In this document: positions 10,760 to 18,948 of the stretch, in pieces
Layout of the letters: each line of letters starts with the position of its first letter
How positions within the stretch are numbered: position 1 is the first letter of the stretch
Source: Azospirillum sp. TSO22-1
Lineage (GTDB): Bacteria; Pseudomonadota; Alphaproteobacteria; Azospirillales; Azospirillaceae
DNA: 64,000 nucleotides
Assembly (NCBI RefSeq): GCF_003116015.1
Contig: NZ_LGQZ01000101.1
Span: 1 to 64,000 of the forward strand
Reading direction: 5' to 3'
Position numbers and translations under genes: made by a program
Notes under the pieces: model-generated
The model's input: the letters and a program-made list of their open reading frames with translations, nothing else
The model's database searches: none
Told to the model about the DNA's origin: nothing

Positions 10760-11932
10760 TTACTTCTTGGCCGCCTTGACCGGGTCCTTGACGTTCGGGA
10801 CGGTGTCGAACTCGACGTTGTAGAGTTCGCCGTCCATGCGCTCGACCTTGCGGATGTAGACGTTCTGGATGATGTCGCGGGTCTGCGGATCGATGCTGAT
10901 CGGGCCGCGCGGGCTGGTCCAGCTCATGCCCTTCATCGCCGCGACCAGCGCGTCGCCGCCGGTGGCGCCGTTGGTCTTCTTCAGCGCCTCGTAGATCAGG
11001 TGCATGCCGTCATAGCCGGCGACCGCCATGAAGTTCGGCCGCATGCTGTGCATCTTCTTGAAGCTGTCGACGAACGCCTTGTTCTCCGCCGAGGGGTGCG
11101 CGGCCGAGTAGTGGAAGGACGTCACCGCGCCCAGCGCCACGTCGCCCATGTCGTTCAGCAGGTCGTCGTCGGTCATGTCGCCGCTGCCGATCAGCTTGAC
11201 GCCGGACTTGTCCAGGCCGCGCTCGACGAACTGCTTCATGAAGATCGAGCCGATGCCCGCCGGCACGAAGACGAACAGCGCGTCCGGCTTGGCGTCGGCG
11301 ACGCGCTGCAGGAACGGCGCGAAGTCCGGGTTGCGCAGCGGCACGCGCAGGCTCTCCACCGTGCCGCCCTGTTTGGTCAGCGTTTCGGTGAACGCCTTCT
11401 CGGCGTCGATGCCCGGGCCGTAGTCGGCGACCATGGTCATCGCCTTCTTGACGCCGTTCTTGGCGGCCCAGTCGGCGACCGGCGTGGTCACCTGCGGCAG
11501 CGTCATGCTGGTGCGCACCACGTAGGGCGACGCCTCGGTGATGGTGGAGGTGGCGGCGGCCATGACGACCTCCGGCACCTTGCCCTGCGTGGCGATCTGC
11601 GTGGCAGCGAGCGCCAGCGGCGTCAGGCCGAAGCCGGCGAGGAAGGAGACCTTGTCGTTGACCACCAGTTCCTGCGCCAGGCGCTTGGTGATGTCGGGGG
11701 TGCCGGTGTCGTCCTTGACGATCACCTCCACCTTCTTGCCGGCCACCGTGGCGCCGTTCTGCGCCTGGTAGAGCTTCACGGCGGCCTCGATCTGCCGGCC
11801 GGTCGAGGCGAACGGGCCGGTCATCGGCAGGATCAGGCCGATCTTGACGGCGTCCTGGGCGTACACCGGCGGGGCGGCGGCGAGCAGCGCCGCCGCGGCG
11901 GCGCCCAGCAGGAAGGTGCGCTTTGCGATCAT
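10760..11932 (-). CDS. Periplasmic substrate-binding protein, Leu/Ile/Val-binding (type 1) family
   Basis: A 390-residue periplasmic binding protein with a clear Sec signal peptide (MIAKRTFLLGAAAAALLAAA, cleavage near VYAQ-DA). The mature protein starts DAVKIGLILPMTGPFASTGR, the usual opening of the Leu/Ile/Val-binding family. It delivers a ligand to LivH/LivM/LivG/LivF. It starts 25 bp after a DUF1932 oxidoreductase gene that belongs to the 4-oxalomesaconate/LigK cluster. An aromatic acid or related catabolic substrate is therefore more likely than leucine (inference from context). Confidence 0.9.
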   Translation of the reverse strand: MIAKRTFLLGAAAAALLAAAPPVYAQDAVKIGLILPMTGPFASTGRQIEAAVKLYQAQNGATVAGKKVEVIVKDDTGTPDITKRLAQELVVNDKVSFLAGFGLTPLALAATQIATQGKVPEVVMAAATSTITEASPYVVRTSMTLPQVTTPVADWAAKNGVKKAMTMVADYGPGIDAEKAFTETLTKQGGTVESLRVPLRNPDFAPFLQRVADAKPDALFVFVPAGIGSIFMKQFVERGLDKSGVKLIGSGDMTDDDLLNDMGDVALGAVTSFHYSAAHPSAENKAFVDSFKKMHSMRPNFMAVAGYDGMHLIYEALKKTNGATGGDALVAAMKGMSWTSPRGPISIDPQTRDIIQNVYIRKVERMDGELYNVEFDTVPNVKDPVKAAKK

Positions 11933-11957
11933 GGTGGTTTCCTCCTCCTTAAGCTTC

Positions 11958-12848
11958 TTATGTCGGCATCGTGCGGCGGATGGCGTCGAGGACGCCGCCC
12001 AGGGGATCGGCGTCGGCGGGTTTCGGCATTGTGCCGCCGGTGTCGGCGGCCCAGTCCTGGCGGGCGGCGATGGCGAGGCTCATCAGCGGCTCGCAGCCGG
12101 TGTCGGCCACGGTTTTCGCCACCTCGCGCATCTCCTCGGCGCGGCGGCGGCCGTGCTGGAGCGAGCGGCGGATCATGTAGCCGGCCAGTTCCTCCCAGTC
12201 GGTGTTCGGCATGGTGTCGCTCATCGAGCGCAGCACGTCCGCCTCGACGCCGTAGGCGCGGGCGCTGACCAGACACTCCATGACCAGTGCCTCCAGGCCC
12301 TTGATCATGACGCTGCGGCACATCTTGACCGACGACGCGGCGCCTTCCTGGTCGGAATAGACCTGGAAATCCAGCCCCAGCGCCTTGGCGACGGGCTCGA
12401 AAGCGGCGGCGTGGCGACCGCCCAGCAGCATCGGCGTCCGGAGGCCCTTGGGCGGCACCGAGCTCATCACCGCGGCCTCGACGTAGCGGCCGCCGGCGGC
12501 GTTGACCGCCTCCGACGCCTCGCGCTTGACGCCCGGCGACACCGAGTTGACATCGACGAGGAAGGCTTGCCTGTCGATTCCGGGGAGCACCGACCGCACG
12601 GCGTCGAGCGCCGAGCCGGCGGTCACCGCGCAGATCACCAGCGTCGCGCCGCGCACCGCCGCGGGGGCGTCGGGGCAGACCTCCACCTCCTGGGCGCGGG
12701 CGTTGCGCAACTGGGCGCTGTCCGGGTTGGCGAAGGCGATGTCGAAGGCGCGCAGGTCGGTGACGCCCAGCGCCCGCAGGTCGCGGGCGAAGATGCGGCC
12801 GACCTCGCCGAAGCCGATCAGTGCGACGCGGGCGGGAAGCGTGCTCAT
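11958..12848 (-). CDS. NAD(P)-dependent oxidoreductase, 6-phosphogluconate dehydrogenase-like (DUF1932)
   Basis: A 296-residue beta-hydroxyacid dehydrogenase-type enzyme. The N-terminal Rossmann motif is VALIGFGEVGRIFARDL (residues about 8-24). The C-terminal helical domain, including SSVKMCRSVMIKGLEALVME, resembles the DUF1932 domain of 6-phosphogluconate dehydrogenase-like proteins. It overlaps the galD stop by 4 nt and lies between galD and the binding-protein gene. A reduction or oxidation in the protocatechuate/gallate lower pathway is possible. It is not LigC, which belongs to the Gfo/Idh/MocA family, so its exact step is open. Confidence 0.75.
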   Translation of the reverse strand: MSTLPARVALIGFGEVGRIFARDLRALGVTDLRAFDIAFANPDSAQLRNARAQEVEVCPDAPAAVRGATLVICAVTAGSALDAVRSVLPGIDRQAFLVDVNSVSPGVKREASEAVNAAGGRYVEAAVMSSVPPKGLRTPMLLGGRHAAAFEPVAKALGLDFQVYSDQEGAASSVKMCRSVMIKGLEALVMECLVSARAYGVEADVLRSMSDTMPNTDWEELAGYMIRRSLQHGRRRAEEMREVAKTVADTGCEPLMSLAIAARQDWAADTGGTMPKPADADPLGGVLDAIRRTMPT

Positions 12849-13939
12849 CGGTTGCCCTTCCAGACGGTGGCGGGGATGAAGACCTCGCCGGCCATCAGCT
12901 TGCGCGCCGTGCGCAGCAGGGCCGAGCGCTTGACCGACACCCCCTCGGCCTCCGGGTCCAGTTCGATCTCGACCGAGAAGAAGCCGGTCGGGTGCTCGAC
13001 GTCGAGCCGCTGCACGGCGCCGCCGCCGGACAGCTTCGCCACCGGCGCGGCCACCGAGCCGGGCAGGACGCAGGCGGTGGCGACGCTGACCGCGCCGAGC
13101 ACGCCGATCGCCTCGTGCACCCGGTGCGGGATGAAGGTGCGGGTGTTGATGACGCCGCCGGCCAGCGGCGGGGAGACCAGCGACATCTTCGGCATGGTCT
13201 TCTTCGACACGTCGCCCAGGTTCATCAGCCGCCCGGCGGCCAGCCGGATCGCCTCGACACGGGCCTTCAGCGCGGCGTTGCCCTCCAGGTCGGTCGGCGT
13301 CTCGGCGCCGCTGACACCGAGGTCGCTGGCGCGCAGCACCACGACCGGCATGCCGTTGTCGATCAGGGTGACGTCCACGCCCTCGACGCGGTCGCAGGCG
13401 TTGCCGGTCGGCAGCAGCGCGCCGCAGGTGGTGCCGGCCACGTCCAGGAAGTCGAGGATGATCGGCGCCGCGGTGCCCGGCACGCCGTCGATGGCGGCGT
13501 CGCCGTGGTAGCGCACGACGCCGTCCGGCGTCTGCACGGTGGCGACGGCGACGTCGCCGCTGTTGACCATGTGGATGCGCACCCTGGTCAGGTCGCCGGT
13601 GGCGGGCACCAGTCCCTTCTCGATGGCGAAGGGGCCGACGCCGGCCAGCATGTTGCCGCAGTTCTGGCCGAGGTCCACCCGCGGCTCATCCACCACCACC
13701 TGGGCGAACAGGTAGTCGACGTCGGCGTCCGGCCGGGTCGGTGGCCCGACGATGGCGACCTTGCTGGTCAGCGGGTGCGAGCCGCCCAGCCCGTCGATCT
13801 GCCGCAGGTCGGGCGAGCCCAGCGCCGCCAGCAGCACGCGCGCGCGCAGGTCCGGGTCGGACGGCAGGTCGCCGGCCAGGAAGTACGGCCCCTTGGAGGT
13901 GCCGCCGCGCATCAGGACGCAGGGGATGGCCGTCTGCAT
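12845..13939 (-). CDS. galD: 4-oxalomesaconate tautomerase (PrpF family)
   Basis: A 364-residue PrpF-fold isomerase. The opening AIPCVLMRGGTSKGPYF and DLGQNCGNMLAGVGPFAIE are hallmarks of 4-oxalomesaconate tautomerase (GalD), which interconverts keto and enol forms of 4-oxalomesaconate in the gallate and protocatechuate 4,5-cleavage routes. The family is related to PrpF and to diaminopimelate epimerase. It lies directly downstream of the LigK-type aldolase (4 nt gap) and overlaps the DUF1932 oxidoreductase by 4 nt. Other PrpF-type isomerases are the main alternative; the adjacent aldolase supports GalD. Confidence 0.85.
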   Translation of the reverse strand: MQTAIPCVLMRGGTSKGPYFLAGDLPSDPDLRARVLLAALGSPDLRQIDGLGGSHPLTSKVAIVGPPTRPDADVDYLFAQVVVDEPRVDLGQNCGNMLAGVGPFAIEKGLVPATGDLTRVRIHMVNSGDVAVATVQTPDGVVRYHGDAAIDGVPGTAAPIILDFLDVAGTTCGALLPTGNACDRVEGVDVTLIDNGMPVVVLRASDLGVSGAETPTDLEGNAALKARVEAIRLAAGRLMNLGDVSKKTMPKMSLVSPPLAGGVINTRTFIPHRVHEAIGVLGAVSVATACVLPGSVAAPVAKLSGGGAVQRLDVEHPTGFFSVEIELDPEAEGVSVKRSALLRTARKLMAGEVFIPATVWKGNR

Positions 13940-13943
13940 GGGC

Positions 13944-14648
13944 TTAGCTCCGGGCCTTATAGTCCGCGATGGTGTCGAAGTAGACGAGGCCCTTCTCCGC
14001 CAATTTGGCGCGCATGCCGTAGACGTCGAGGCCCAGCTCGCCGCGCTGGAACTTGGCGCGGTTGGCCTCCTCCTTGGCGAGGCGGGCGCGGGCGGCGGCG
14101 AGCGCCGTGTCGATCTCGCCGGCCGGCACCACGGCCACGCCGTCGTCGTCGGCGATGATGACGTCGCCGGCCTCCACCGCCTGCCCGGCGCAGACCACCG
14201 GCAGGTTGATGTTGCCCAGCGTCTCCTTCACCGTGCCCTGCGCCGACACCGCCTTCGACCAGACCGGGAAGCCGATCTCCTGCAGGGGCGCCAGGTCGCG
14301 GCAGCCGGCCTCGATGATGGTGCCGCGCACGCCGCGCGCCTTCAGCGCGGTGCCGAACAGCTCGCCGAAATAGCCGTCGCTGCACTCCGAGGTCGGCACG
14401 ATCACCAGCACGTCACCCGGCTTGCACACCTCGATGACGACGTGGATCATGGTGTTGTCGCCGGGCGCCACGGTGACGGTGACGGCGTTGCCGGCGATGC
14501 TCGACCCCGGATAGATCGGCCGCATGTACGGCCGCATCAGGCCGACGCGGCCGCGCGCCTCGTGCACGGTGGCGGTGCCCAGCCGGGCGAACTCGTCGAG
14601 CACCTCGGCGGACACGCGGGGGAAATCGCGGATGACGGCGCCCTTCAT
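13944..14648 (-). CDS. ligK: 4-carboxy-4-hydroxy-2-oxoadipate aldolase/oxaloacetate decarboxylase
   Basis: A 234-residue class II aldolase of the LigK/GalC/ProA family (RraA fold), which cleaves 4-carboxy-4-hydroxy-2-oxoadipate to pyruvate and oxaloacetate. It starts MKGAVIRDFPR and has the conserved RGVRGTIIEAGCRDLAPLQE segment (Arg and Asp in the GCRD motif bind metal and substrate). The HEARGRVGLMRP segment is also typical. ATG at 14646-14648 was chosen because upstream in-frame sequence is unrelated. It is the second gene of the leftward operon that begins with the alpha/beta hydrolase. Confidence 0.88.
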   Translation of the reverse strand: MKGAVIRDFPRVSAEVLDEFARLGTATVHEARGRVGLMRPYMRPIYPGSSIAGNAVTVTVAPGDNTMIHVVIEVCKPGDVLVIVPTSECSDGYFGELFGTALKARGVRGTIIEAGCRDLAPLQEIGFPVWSKAVSAQGTVKETLGNINLPVVCAGQAVEAGDVIIADDDGVAVVPAGEIDTALAAARARLAKEEANRAKFQRGELGLDVYGMRAKLAEKGLVYFDTIADYKARS

Positions 14649-14674
14649 GGCAGTGTCTCCAGTTCTGTACGCAT

Positions 14675-15385
14675 TCAAGCAGTTAGGGTTTGGAGCCAGC
14701 CGCGCAACGCCGCGCTGACCGCCTCCGGCTGTTCGACCGGCGACATGTGCCCGCAGTCGTCGATGAGCGTCAGGGACGCCCGCGCGATGCCGGCCGCGAT
14801 GCTCCGCTGCTGGTCCGCCGGGCTCCAGCCGTCCTGGTGGCCGCCCAGCACCAGCGTCGGGCAGGCGATGGTGGACAGCACGGACTCCGCGTCCGGACGG
14901 TTCAGCAGGGCGCGGATCTGCCGCTCGAAGATCTCCGGCGTCGCCCGCCGCACTTCGGCGGCCAGCCGCTCCATGAACGGCGCGTCGGCGGTGCGCGCCG
15001 GCGCCACCATCGGCGGCAGCCAGCGCCGGGCCAGCGCGTCCATACCCTCGGCGTGGGCGAGGTCGACCAGCACCTGCCGCTGCTCCGCCTCGTTCGGCCG
15101 GCGCGGGTGCACGCCGCTGTTCAGCAGGGCCAGAGCGCTCACCCGCTCCGGCGCCTTGCGCACGATCTCCAGCGCCACCCGGCCGCCCATGGAGTGGCCG
15201 GCGACGGCGAAGCGCGCCGGGGCCGTGGCCAGCACCGAGTCTGCCATGGCGCCGATGGACTCGAAGCCGAAGAAGTCGGCGACGGTGATGTCCGCCGCGT
15301 CGGCCAGCGCCGCCGTCTGGCCAGTCCACACCCAGGCGCCGCACAGCAGCCCCGGCAGCAGGAGCAGGGCGGGGCGCTCAGCCAT
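14675..15385 (-). CDS. Alpha/beta-fold hydrolase
   Basis: A 236-residue alpha/beta hydrolase. It has the oxyanion segment LLLPGLLCGAWVW, nucleophile elbow AGHSMGGRVALE (Ser near residue 66), and a C-terminal DDCGHMSPVEQPEAV with the catalytic His. Likely substrates are esters or lactones. As first gene of the ligK-galD operon it could open a lactone or hydrolyse an ester of the pathway (inference). It is not LigI, the pyrone dicarboxylate hydrolase, which is an amidohydrolase. Its start faces the LysR gene across 170 bp. Confidence 0.82.
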   Translation of the reverse strand: MAERPALLLLPGLLCGAWVWTGQTAALADAADITVADFFGFESIGAMADSVLATAPARFAVAGHSMGGRVALEIVRKAPERVSALALLNSGVHPRRPNEAEQRQVLVDLAHAEGMDALARRWLPPMVAPARTADAPFMERLAAEVRRATPEIFERQIRALLNRPDAESVLSTIACPTLVLGGHQDGWSPADQQRSIAAGIARASLTLIDDCGHMSPVEQPEAVSAALRGWLQTLTA

Positions 15386-15518
15386 GGGCCGGCCTCCCGG
15401 CCCGCGGTGCCCGCATCATTGTGTCCTTCCCATAGGTCGACCGGTTTCGATCGGTCGTTTCGGTGGGTAGTTTATGATGCGGATGATCATGCGCTTTATC
15501 GAATGATCGGAAATAGCT

Positions 15519-15534
15519 ATAACCGTATGGTTAT
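15519..15534. promoter_or_regulatory. PcaQ-type LysR operator, ATAACC-N4-GGTTAT
   Basis: The 16 bp sequence is a perfect inverted repeat with 6 bp arms and a 4 bp spacer. It matches the ATAACC-N4-GGTTAA site recorded for PcaQ of Sinorhizobium. It sits 22 bp before the LysR start and within the gap shared with the divergent hydrolase-ligK-galD operon, where an autoregulating LysR protein should bind. Confidence 0.65.
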
Positions 15535-15555
15535 GGCTTCGAGGGGTGGGGCGGC

Positions 15556-16509
15556 GTGGAGGTTAATCCAGGGCATCTGGCGCAGCGGCTGAAGATCCGC
15601 CAGCTCAGGGTGGTGCTGGCCATCGCCCAGCACCGCAGCCTGTCCAAGGCGTCCTATGCGCTGGGAATCAGCCAGCCGGCGCTGACCAAGGCCTTGCAGG
15701 ACACCGAGGAGGCGATCGGCGCCAAGCTGTTCGACCGCCTGCCGCGCGGGGTGCTGCCGACCGGTTATGGCGAGGTGGTGTTGGCCCGCGCCGAGGCGAT
15801 CCTGTCCGAGCTGTCCCGCCTCGGCGAGGAGCTGGAGGAGGTGGCGAAGGGGGCCGCCGGCACGGTGTCGCTCGGCGTGCTGCCGGCGGCCGGGGCCGGG
15901 CTGGTGCCGGCCGCCCTGGCGCGGCTGCGCCGCTCCAGCCCCGGGGTGGGCGTGCGGGTGGTCGAGGCGCTGACCCGCGAGCTGCTGCCGATGCTGGCGG
16001 CCGGCGACATCGACCTCGTGGTCGGCCGCCTGTACGCGCCCGAGGGGCCGGACGAGTTCCGCCGTGAGACGCTGTACCAGGAACCCATCGCGGTGATGGC
16101 GCGCAGCGACCACCCGGTGTTCGCCGAGCCGGCGCTGACCGTCGCCGACCTGCCGCGCTTCGAGCTGGCGCTGCCGTCCTCGGCGCAGCGCCTGGGGCGC
16201 GACCTGGAGGAGGCGCTGATGAGCATGGGCGTGCCGCTGCCGCGCACGGCAATCCGCTCGACCTCGCTGTCGCTGACCCGCGAACTGGTGCACGAGGGCG
16301 GCGTGCTGACCATCCTGCCGGCGCTGATGCTGGCTGGCGACCTGCAGCGCGGCAGCGTGCGCGTGGTGCCCGTCGAGATCCAGACACCGCCGCGCCCGGC
16401 CGGCGTGATCTCCCTGCTGCACCGCCGCCGCACGCCGGTCATCGACGCGCTGGTCGGGGCGATGGACGCGCAGCTGGCGCATCTGCGGGGGTTGGGGATC
16501 GTGGGGTGA
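15556..16509 (+). CDS. LysR-family regulator of the divergent aromatic-catabolic operon (PcaQ/GbpR-like)
   Basis: A 317-residue LysR-type regulator. The N-terminal helix-turn-helix is LSKASYALGISQPALTKALQ (about residues 33-52) with the following LFDRLPRGVLPTGYGEVVL typical of the PcaQ/GbpR subgroup. The effector domain starts near residue 95. The start is GTG at 15556, with GGGGTGGGGC upstream. The protein is divergent from the hydrolase-ligK-galD operon and sits next to a perfect PcaQ-type operator. It is therefore the best candidate to activate that operon in response to a ring-cleavage intermediate or aromatic acid. Effector is inferred, not seen. Confidence 0.88.
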   Translation: MEVNPGHLAQRLKIRQLRVVLAIAQHRSLSKASYALGISQPALTKALQDTEEAIGAKLFDRLPRGVLPTGYGEVVLARAEAILSELSRLGEELEEVAKGAAGTVSLGVLPAAGAGLVPAALARLRRSSPGVGVRVVEALTRELLPMLAAGDIDLVVGRLYAPEGPDEFRRETLYQEPIAVMARSDHPVFAEPALTVADLPRFELALPSSAQRLGRDLEEALMSMGVPLPRTAIRSTSLSLTRELVHEGGVLTILPALMLAGDLQRGSVRVVPVEIQTPPRPAGVISLLHRRRTPVIDALVGAMDAQLAHLRGLGIVG

Positions 16510-16520
16510 TAGTGGGTTTG

Positions 16521-16629
16521 CCCCCACCCTAACCCTCCCCCGCTGGGCGGGGGAGGGAACTCCGCCGTTTCGCAGGGGAGGCAAGAATACTCCCTCCCCC
16601 GCCCAGCGGGGGAGGGGCGGGGTGGGGGT
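16521..16629. repeat. GC-rich palindromic intergenic repeat (family B, CCCCCACCC subtype)
   Basis: The outer ends CCCCCACCCTAACCCTCCCC and GGGGCGGGGTGGGGG pair, and inner CCCTCCCCCGC/GCGGGGGAGGG arms form two hairpins. It fills the convergent gap between the LysR gene and vanB. The subtype with CCCACCC ends also occurs at 23481-23587 and 52917-53015. Confidence 0.8.
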
Positions 16630-16635
16630 ATCGTT

Positions 16636-17604
16636 TCACCGATCCGCCGTATCGATGGTCACCCCGCCCCTGGCGATCCGCGACACGCAGGTGCACATCT
16701 TCGCGCTCTCCGCCTTCTGCCCCTCGCTGAAGAAGACGTCGCGGTGGTCCACCGTGCCCGCCGCCTCCAGGATGTCGACCGCGCACAGCCCGCACTCGCC
16801 GCGCCGGCAGTCGGAGAGCATCGCCACGCCGGCCTCCTCCAGCGCCTCCAGCATGCTGCGTTCCGCCGGCACCGCGACCTCCAGGCCGAGGCGCGGGATG
16901 CGCACCGTGAACGGCTCGGCGGCGAAGCGTCCGGTGTTGCCGAAGGTCTCGAAGCGCAGCCCCGCCGCCGGCCGGCCGCTGCGCTGCCACGCGGTGCGGG
17001 CGGCATCCAGCAGGCCGATGGGGCCGCAGACGTACAGCTCGCCGCCGGGGGCGAGCGCCGCGATCTCCCGCTCCAGGTCGATGCGCTGGCCGTCCTCGTC
17101 CAGGACCGCCTCCAGCCGGCCGCCGAGCAGCGCGCGCAGTTCCTCCCCGAACGCGAGGTCGGCCCGGCCGCGGGCGCCGTACAGCACGCGGAACCGCGCG
17201 CCGGCCTCGGCCAGCGCCAGCGCCATGCTGTGGATCGGCGTGATGCCGATGCCGCCGGCCACAAGCAGGTACTCCGGCCGGCCGTGCGCCAGCGGGAAGC
17301 GGTTGCGTGGCCGGGTGACGCGCAGCCGGTCGCCGGGCGCCAGGCCCCACATGTAGGCCGAGCCGCCGCGGCTCTGCGGCATCCGCTTCACCGCGATGCG
17401 CAGCATGCCGTCGCCGCAGCGGTCGATCAGCGAGTAGGAGCGCGTGCCGGGCCGCCCCTCCGGGTGGACGGCCACTTCGATGTGGCTGCCCGGCGGGGCG
17501 GCGTCGAGGGGCTCGTCGGGTTCGATCTCGAACAGGCGGATGTCGGGCGTCAGGTCACGCGTGGCGCGCAGCCGGGCGCTGAGCCATTCATCATCAGCGG
17601 CCAT
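16636..17604 (-). CDS. vanB: Vanillate demethylase-type reductase (ferredoxin reductase plus 2Fe-2S)
   Basis: A 322-residue class IA-type oxygenase reductase. The flavin-binding RSYSLIDRCGDG is near residue 55 and the NAD-binding VAGGIGITPIHSMALAL near 116. A C-terminal plant-type ferredoxin follows, with Cys in CRRGECGLC and in KMCTCVSR. It passes electrons from NAD(P)H to the Rieske oxygenase. Its ATG lies inside the end of the oxygenase gene (11 nt overlap), so the two are made together. Related reductases serve phthalate-type oxygenases; the partner decides substrate. Confidence 0.85.
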   Translation of the reverse strand: MAADDEWLSARLRATRDLTPDIRLFEIEPDEPLDAAPPGSHIEVAVHPEGRPGTRSYSLIDRCGDGMLRIAVKRMPQSRGGSAYMWGLAPGDRLRVTRPRNRFPLAHGRPEYLLVAGGIGITPIHSMALALAEAGARFRVLYGARGRADLAFGEELRALLGGRLEAVLDEDGQRIDLEREIAALAPGGELYVCGPIGLLDAARTAWQRSGRPAAGLRFETFGNTGRFAAEPFTVRIPRLGLEVAVPAERSMLEALEEAGVAMLSDCRRGECGLCAVDILEAAGTVDHRDVFFSEGQKAESAKMCTCVSRIARGGVTIDTADR

Positions 17605-18649
17605 GCGGCACCTCGGCGGCGATCATGCGGTCGATCAGGCGGCGGGCCCACAGCGCCCCGGCGTCGATGTTCAGGTTGTAGAAGGGCTGGCGCGGGTTGC
17701 GGTCGATGGCCCGCTGCTGCGCCTCCAGCACCGCGTGGTCCTGGTCGTAGACGCCGCGACCGTCGTTGACGTGGGCGAGGTTGAGCGCCGTCGTCAGTTC
17801 CGCGTCGTCGGTGCGGAAGGTGCGCACGAAGTTCCAGAAGTAGTGGCAGGTCTTCTCGGTCTCCGGGGTGATGGAGGCGAGGAAGCAGCCGTTGACGCCC
17901 TGCGAGCGGTCGCCCTGGCGCGCCCCGGTGCCGGCCACCGCGACGCCGACGTCGCCGGCGATGGTGCACGGCACCTGGAAATGGATGATCTGCCAGCGGT
18001 CCACCGGCCCCGGCCGGCCGAGTTGCCGCGCCCAGAACGGCGGCGCCTCGATGTCTTCCATCCAGCGCGTCACCGTGGCGGTGCGGTCGGTGTGGGTGAC
18101 GTCGAACGGGCTGCGGGTGATGGCGTCGTGGCCGATGCTGCCGGCGTGCACGTAGGTCTCGTGCGTCAGGTCCATCAGGTTGTCGATGACCAGCCGGTAG
18201 TCGCACTTCAGGCCGTAGAAGGTGCCGCCCTCGCCGACCCAGTCGGTGCCGTCGTTCCAGTGAAAGTCGGGTATGGCGGCGGGGTCGGCGCGCGCCGGGT
18301 CGCCCATCCACACCCAGATCAGCCGGTGCCGCTCCACCGCCGGGTAGGCGCGCACGCAGGCGGACGGGTTGATGGTCTCCTGCGCCGGCATGTGCGTGCA
18401 GCGGCCGGCCGGGTCGAAGACGAGGCCGTGGTAGCCGCACACCACCTCGTCGCCGTTCAGCCGGCCCATGGAGAGCGGCAGCAGCCGGTGCCAGCAGGCG
18501 TCCTCCAGCGCCGCGACGGCGCCGTCGAGGCGGCGGTACAGCACGATGTCCTTGCCGCACACGGTGCGGGGCGTCAGCGCCCGCTCTACCTCGTGGTGCC
18601 AGGCGGCGGCGTACCAGGTGTTTGTCGGAAACGACGGGGTGTCGGTCAC
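17594..18649 (-). CDS. vanA: Vanillate demethylase-type Rieske oxygenase
   Basis: A 351-residue Rieske oxygenase. The Rieske motif is ACWHRLLPLSMG and CGYHGLVFDPAG (C-x-H...C-x2-H), and the mononuclear iron site is DNLMDLTHETYVH (N-x2-D-x2-H-x4-H). Length and layout fit VanA, which removes the O-methyl of vanillate as formaldehyde to give protocatechuate. GTG at 18647-18649 is chosen because GGGAGGGAG lies 4-5 nt before it. A promoter with a VanR-like operator lies about 70 bp upstream. Other Rieske O-demethylases cannot be excluded, but the protocatechuate 4,5-cleavage neighbours favour a lignin-type methoxy acid. Confidence 0.83.
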   Translation of the reverse strand: MTDTPSFPTNTWYAAAWHHEVERALTPRTVCGKDIVLYRRLDGAVAALEDACWHRLLPLSMGRLNGDEVVCGYHGLVFDPAGRCTHMPAQETINPSACVRAYPAVERHRLIWVWMGDPARADPAAIPDFHWNDGTDWVGEGGTFYGLKCDYRLVIDNLMDLTHETYVHAGSIGHDAITRSPFDVTHTDRTATVTRWMEDIEAPPFWARQLGRPGPVDRWQIIHFQVPCTIAGDVGVAVAGTGARQGDRSQGVNGCFLASITPETEKTCHYFWNFVRTFRTDDAELTTALNLAHVNDGRGVYDQDHAVLEAQQRAIDRNPRQPFYNLNIDAGALWARRLIDRMIAAEVPHGR

Positions 18650-18695
18650 GGTCTCCCTCCCATGGGATGCGCGCGTTCGCGCGGTCGTTGGAGGG

Positions 18696-18725
18696 AGTAT
18701 GGGGGCAGGCGTGAATGTATACAAG
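18696..18725 (-). promoter_or_regulatory. vanA promoter with overlapping GntR (VanR-like) operator
   Basis: Read leftward, TTGTAT (18719-18724), a 17 bp spacer and CATACT (18696-18701) form a good sigma70-type promoter. The 12-mer at 18714-18725 (AATG-TATA-CAAG) covers the -35 box. It differs at one base per half-site from ATTG-N4-CAAT, the pattern of known VanR operators (ATTGGATCCAAT). Repressor binding here would block RNA polymerase. Confidence 0.6.
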
Positions 18726-18780
18726 CGGATTGTTCGTGGGCGAAGCGAATGGGGCGGTGCGACAGGTTGGCCGGACTTTT

Positions 18781-18856
18781 TCACCACGAAGGCACGAAGA
18801 CACGAAGGTGGCAGACGCGTGCTCTCCACCTTCGTGTCTTCGTGCCTTCGTGGTGA
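18781..18856. repeat. Perfect 31 bp inverted repeat built from CACGAAG units (family C)
   Basis: The left arm (18781-18811) contains CACGAAGGCACGAAGACACG. The right arm (18826-18856) is its exact complement, with a 14 bp loop. Each arm carries three CACGAAG-type heptamers. It lies about 100 bp upstream of the vanA promoter and reads no protein. Only this copy is seen in the window. Confidence 0.85.
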
Positions 18857-18926
18857 CCGGCTTCGCACGGGGAGCGGAAGCTCTCCTCCCCCCTCTTCCG
18901 CGAGGGGAGTTGGGTTTTGCCGCATC

Positions 18927-18938
18927 ATTGCATACAAT
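18927..18938. promoter_or_regulatory. GntR (VanR-like) operator with perfect half-sites
   Basis: ATTG-CATA-CAAT at 18927-18938 has both half-sites of the VanR-type consensus ATTG-N4-CAAT. It sits 11 bp past the stop of the GntR gene and about 240 bp upstream of the vanA transcription start. It could act as a distal operator for looping with the site at 18714-18725. Confidence 0.55.
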
Positions 18939-18948
18939 GACCGTGCGC

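Noticed and set aside
7151..11932. True branched-chain amino acid transporter
   Set aside because: Not excluded by sequence, but not claimed. The operon context with ligK and galD makes an aromatic or related acid more likely, so only the family name was kept.
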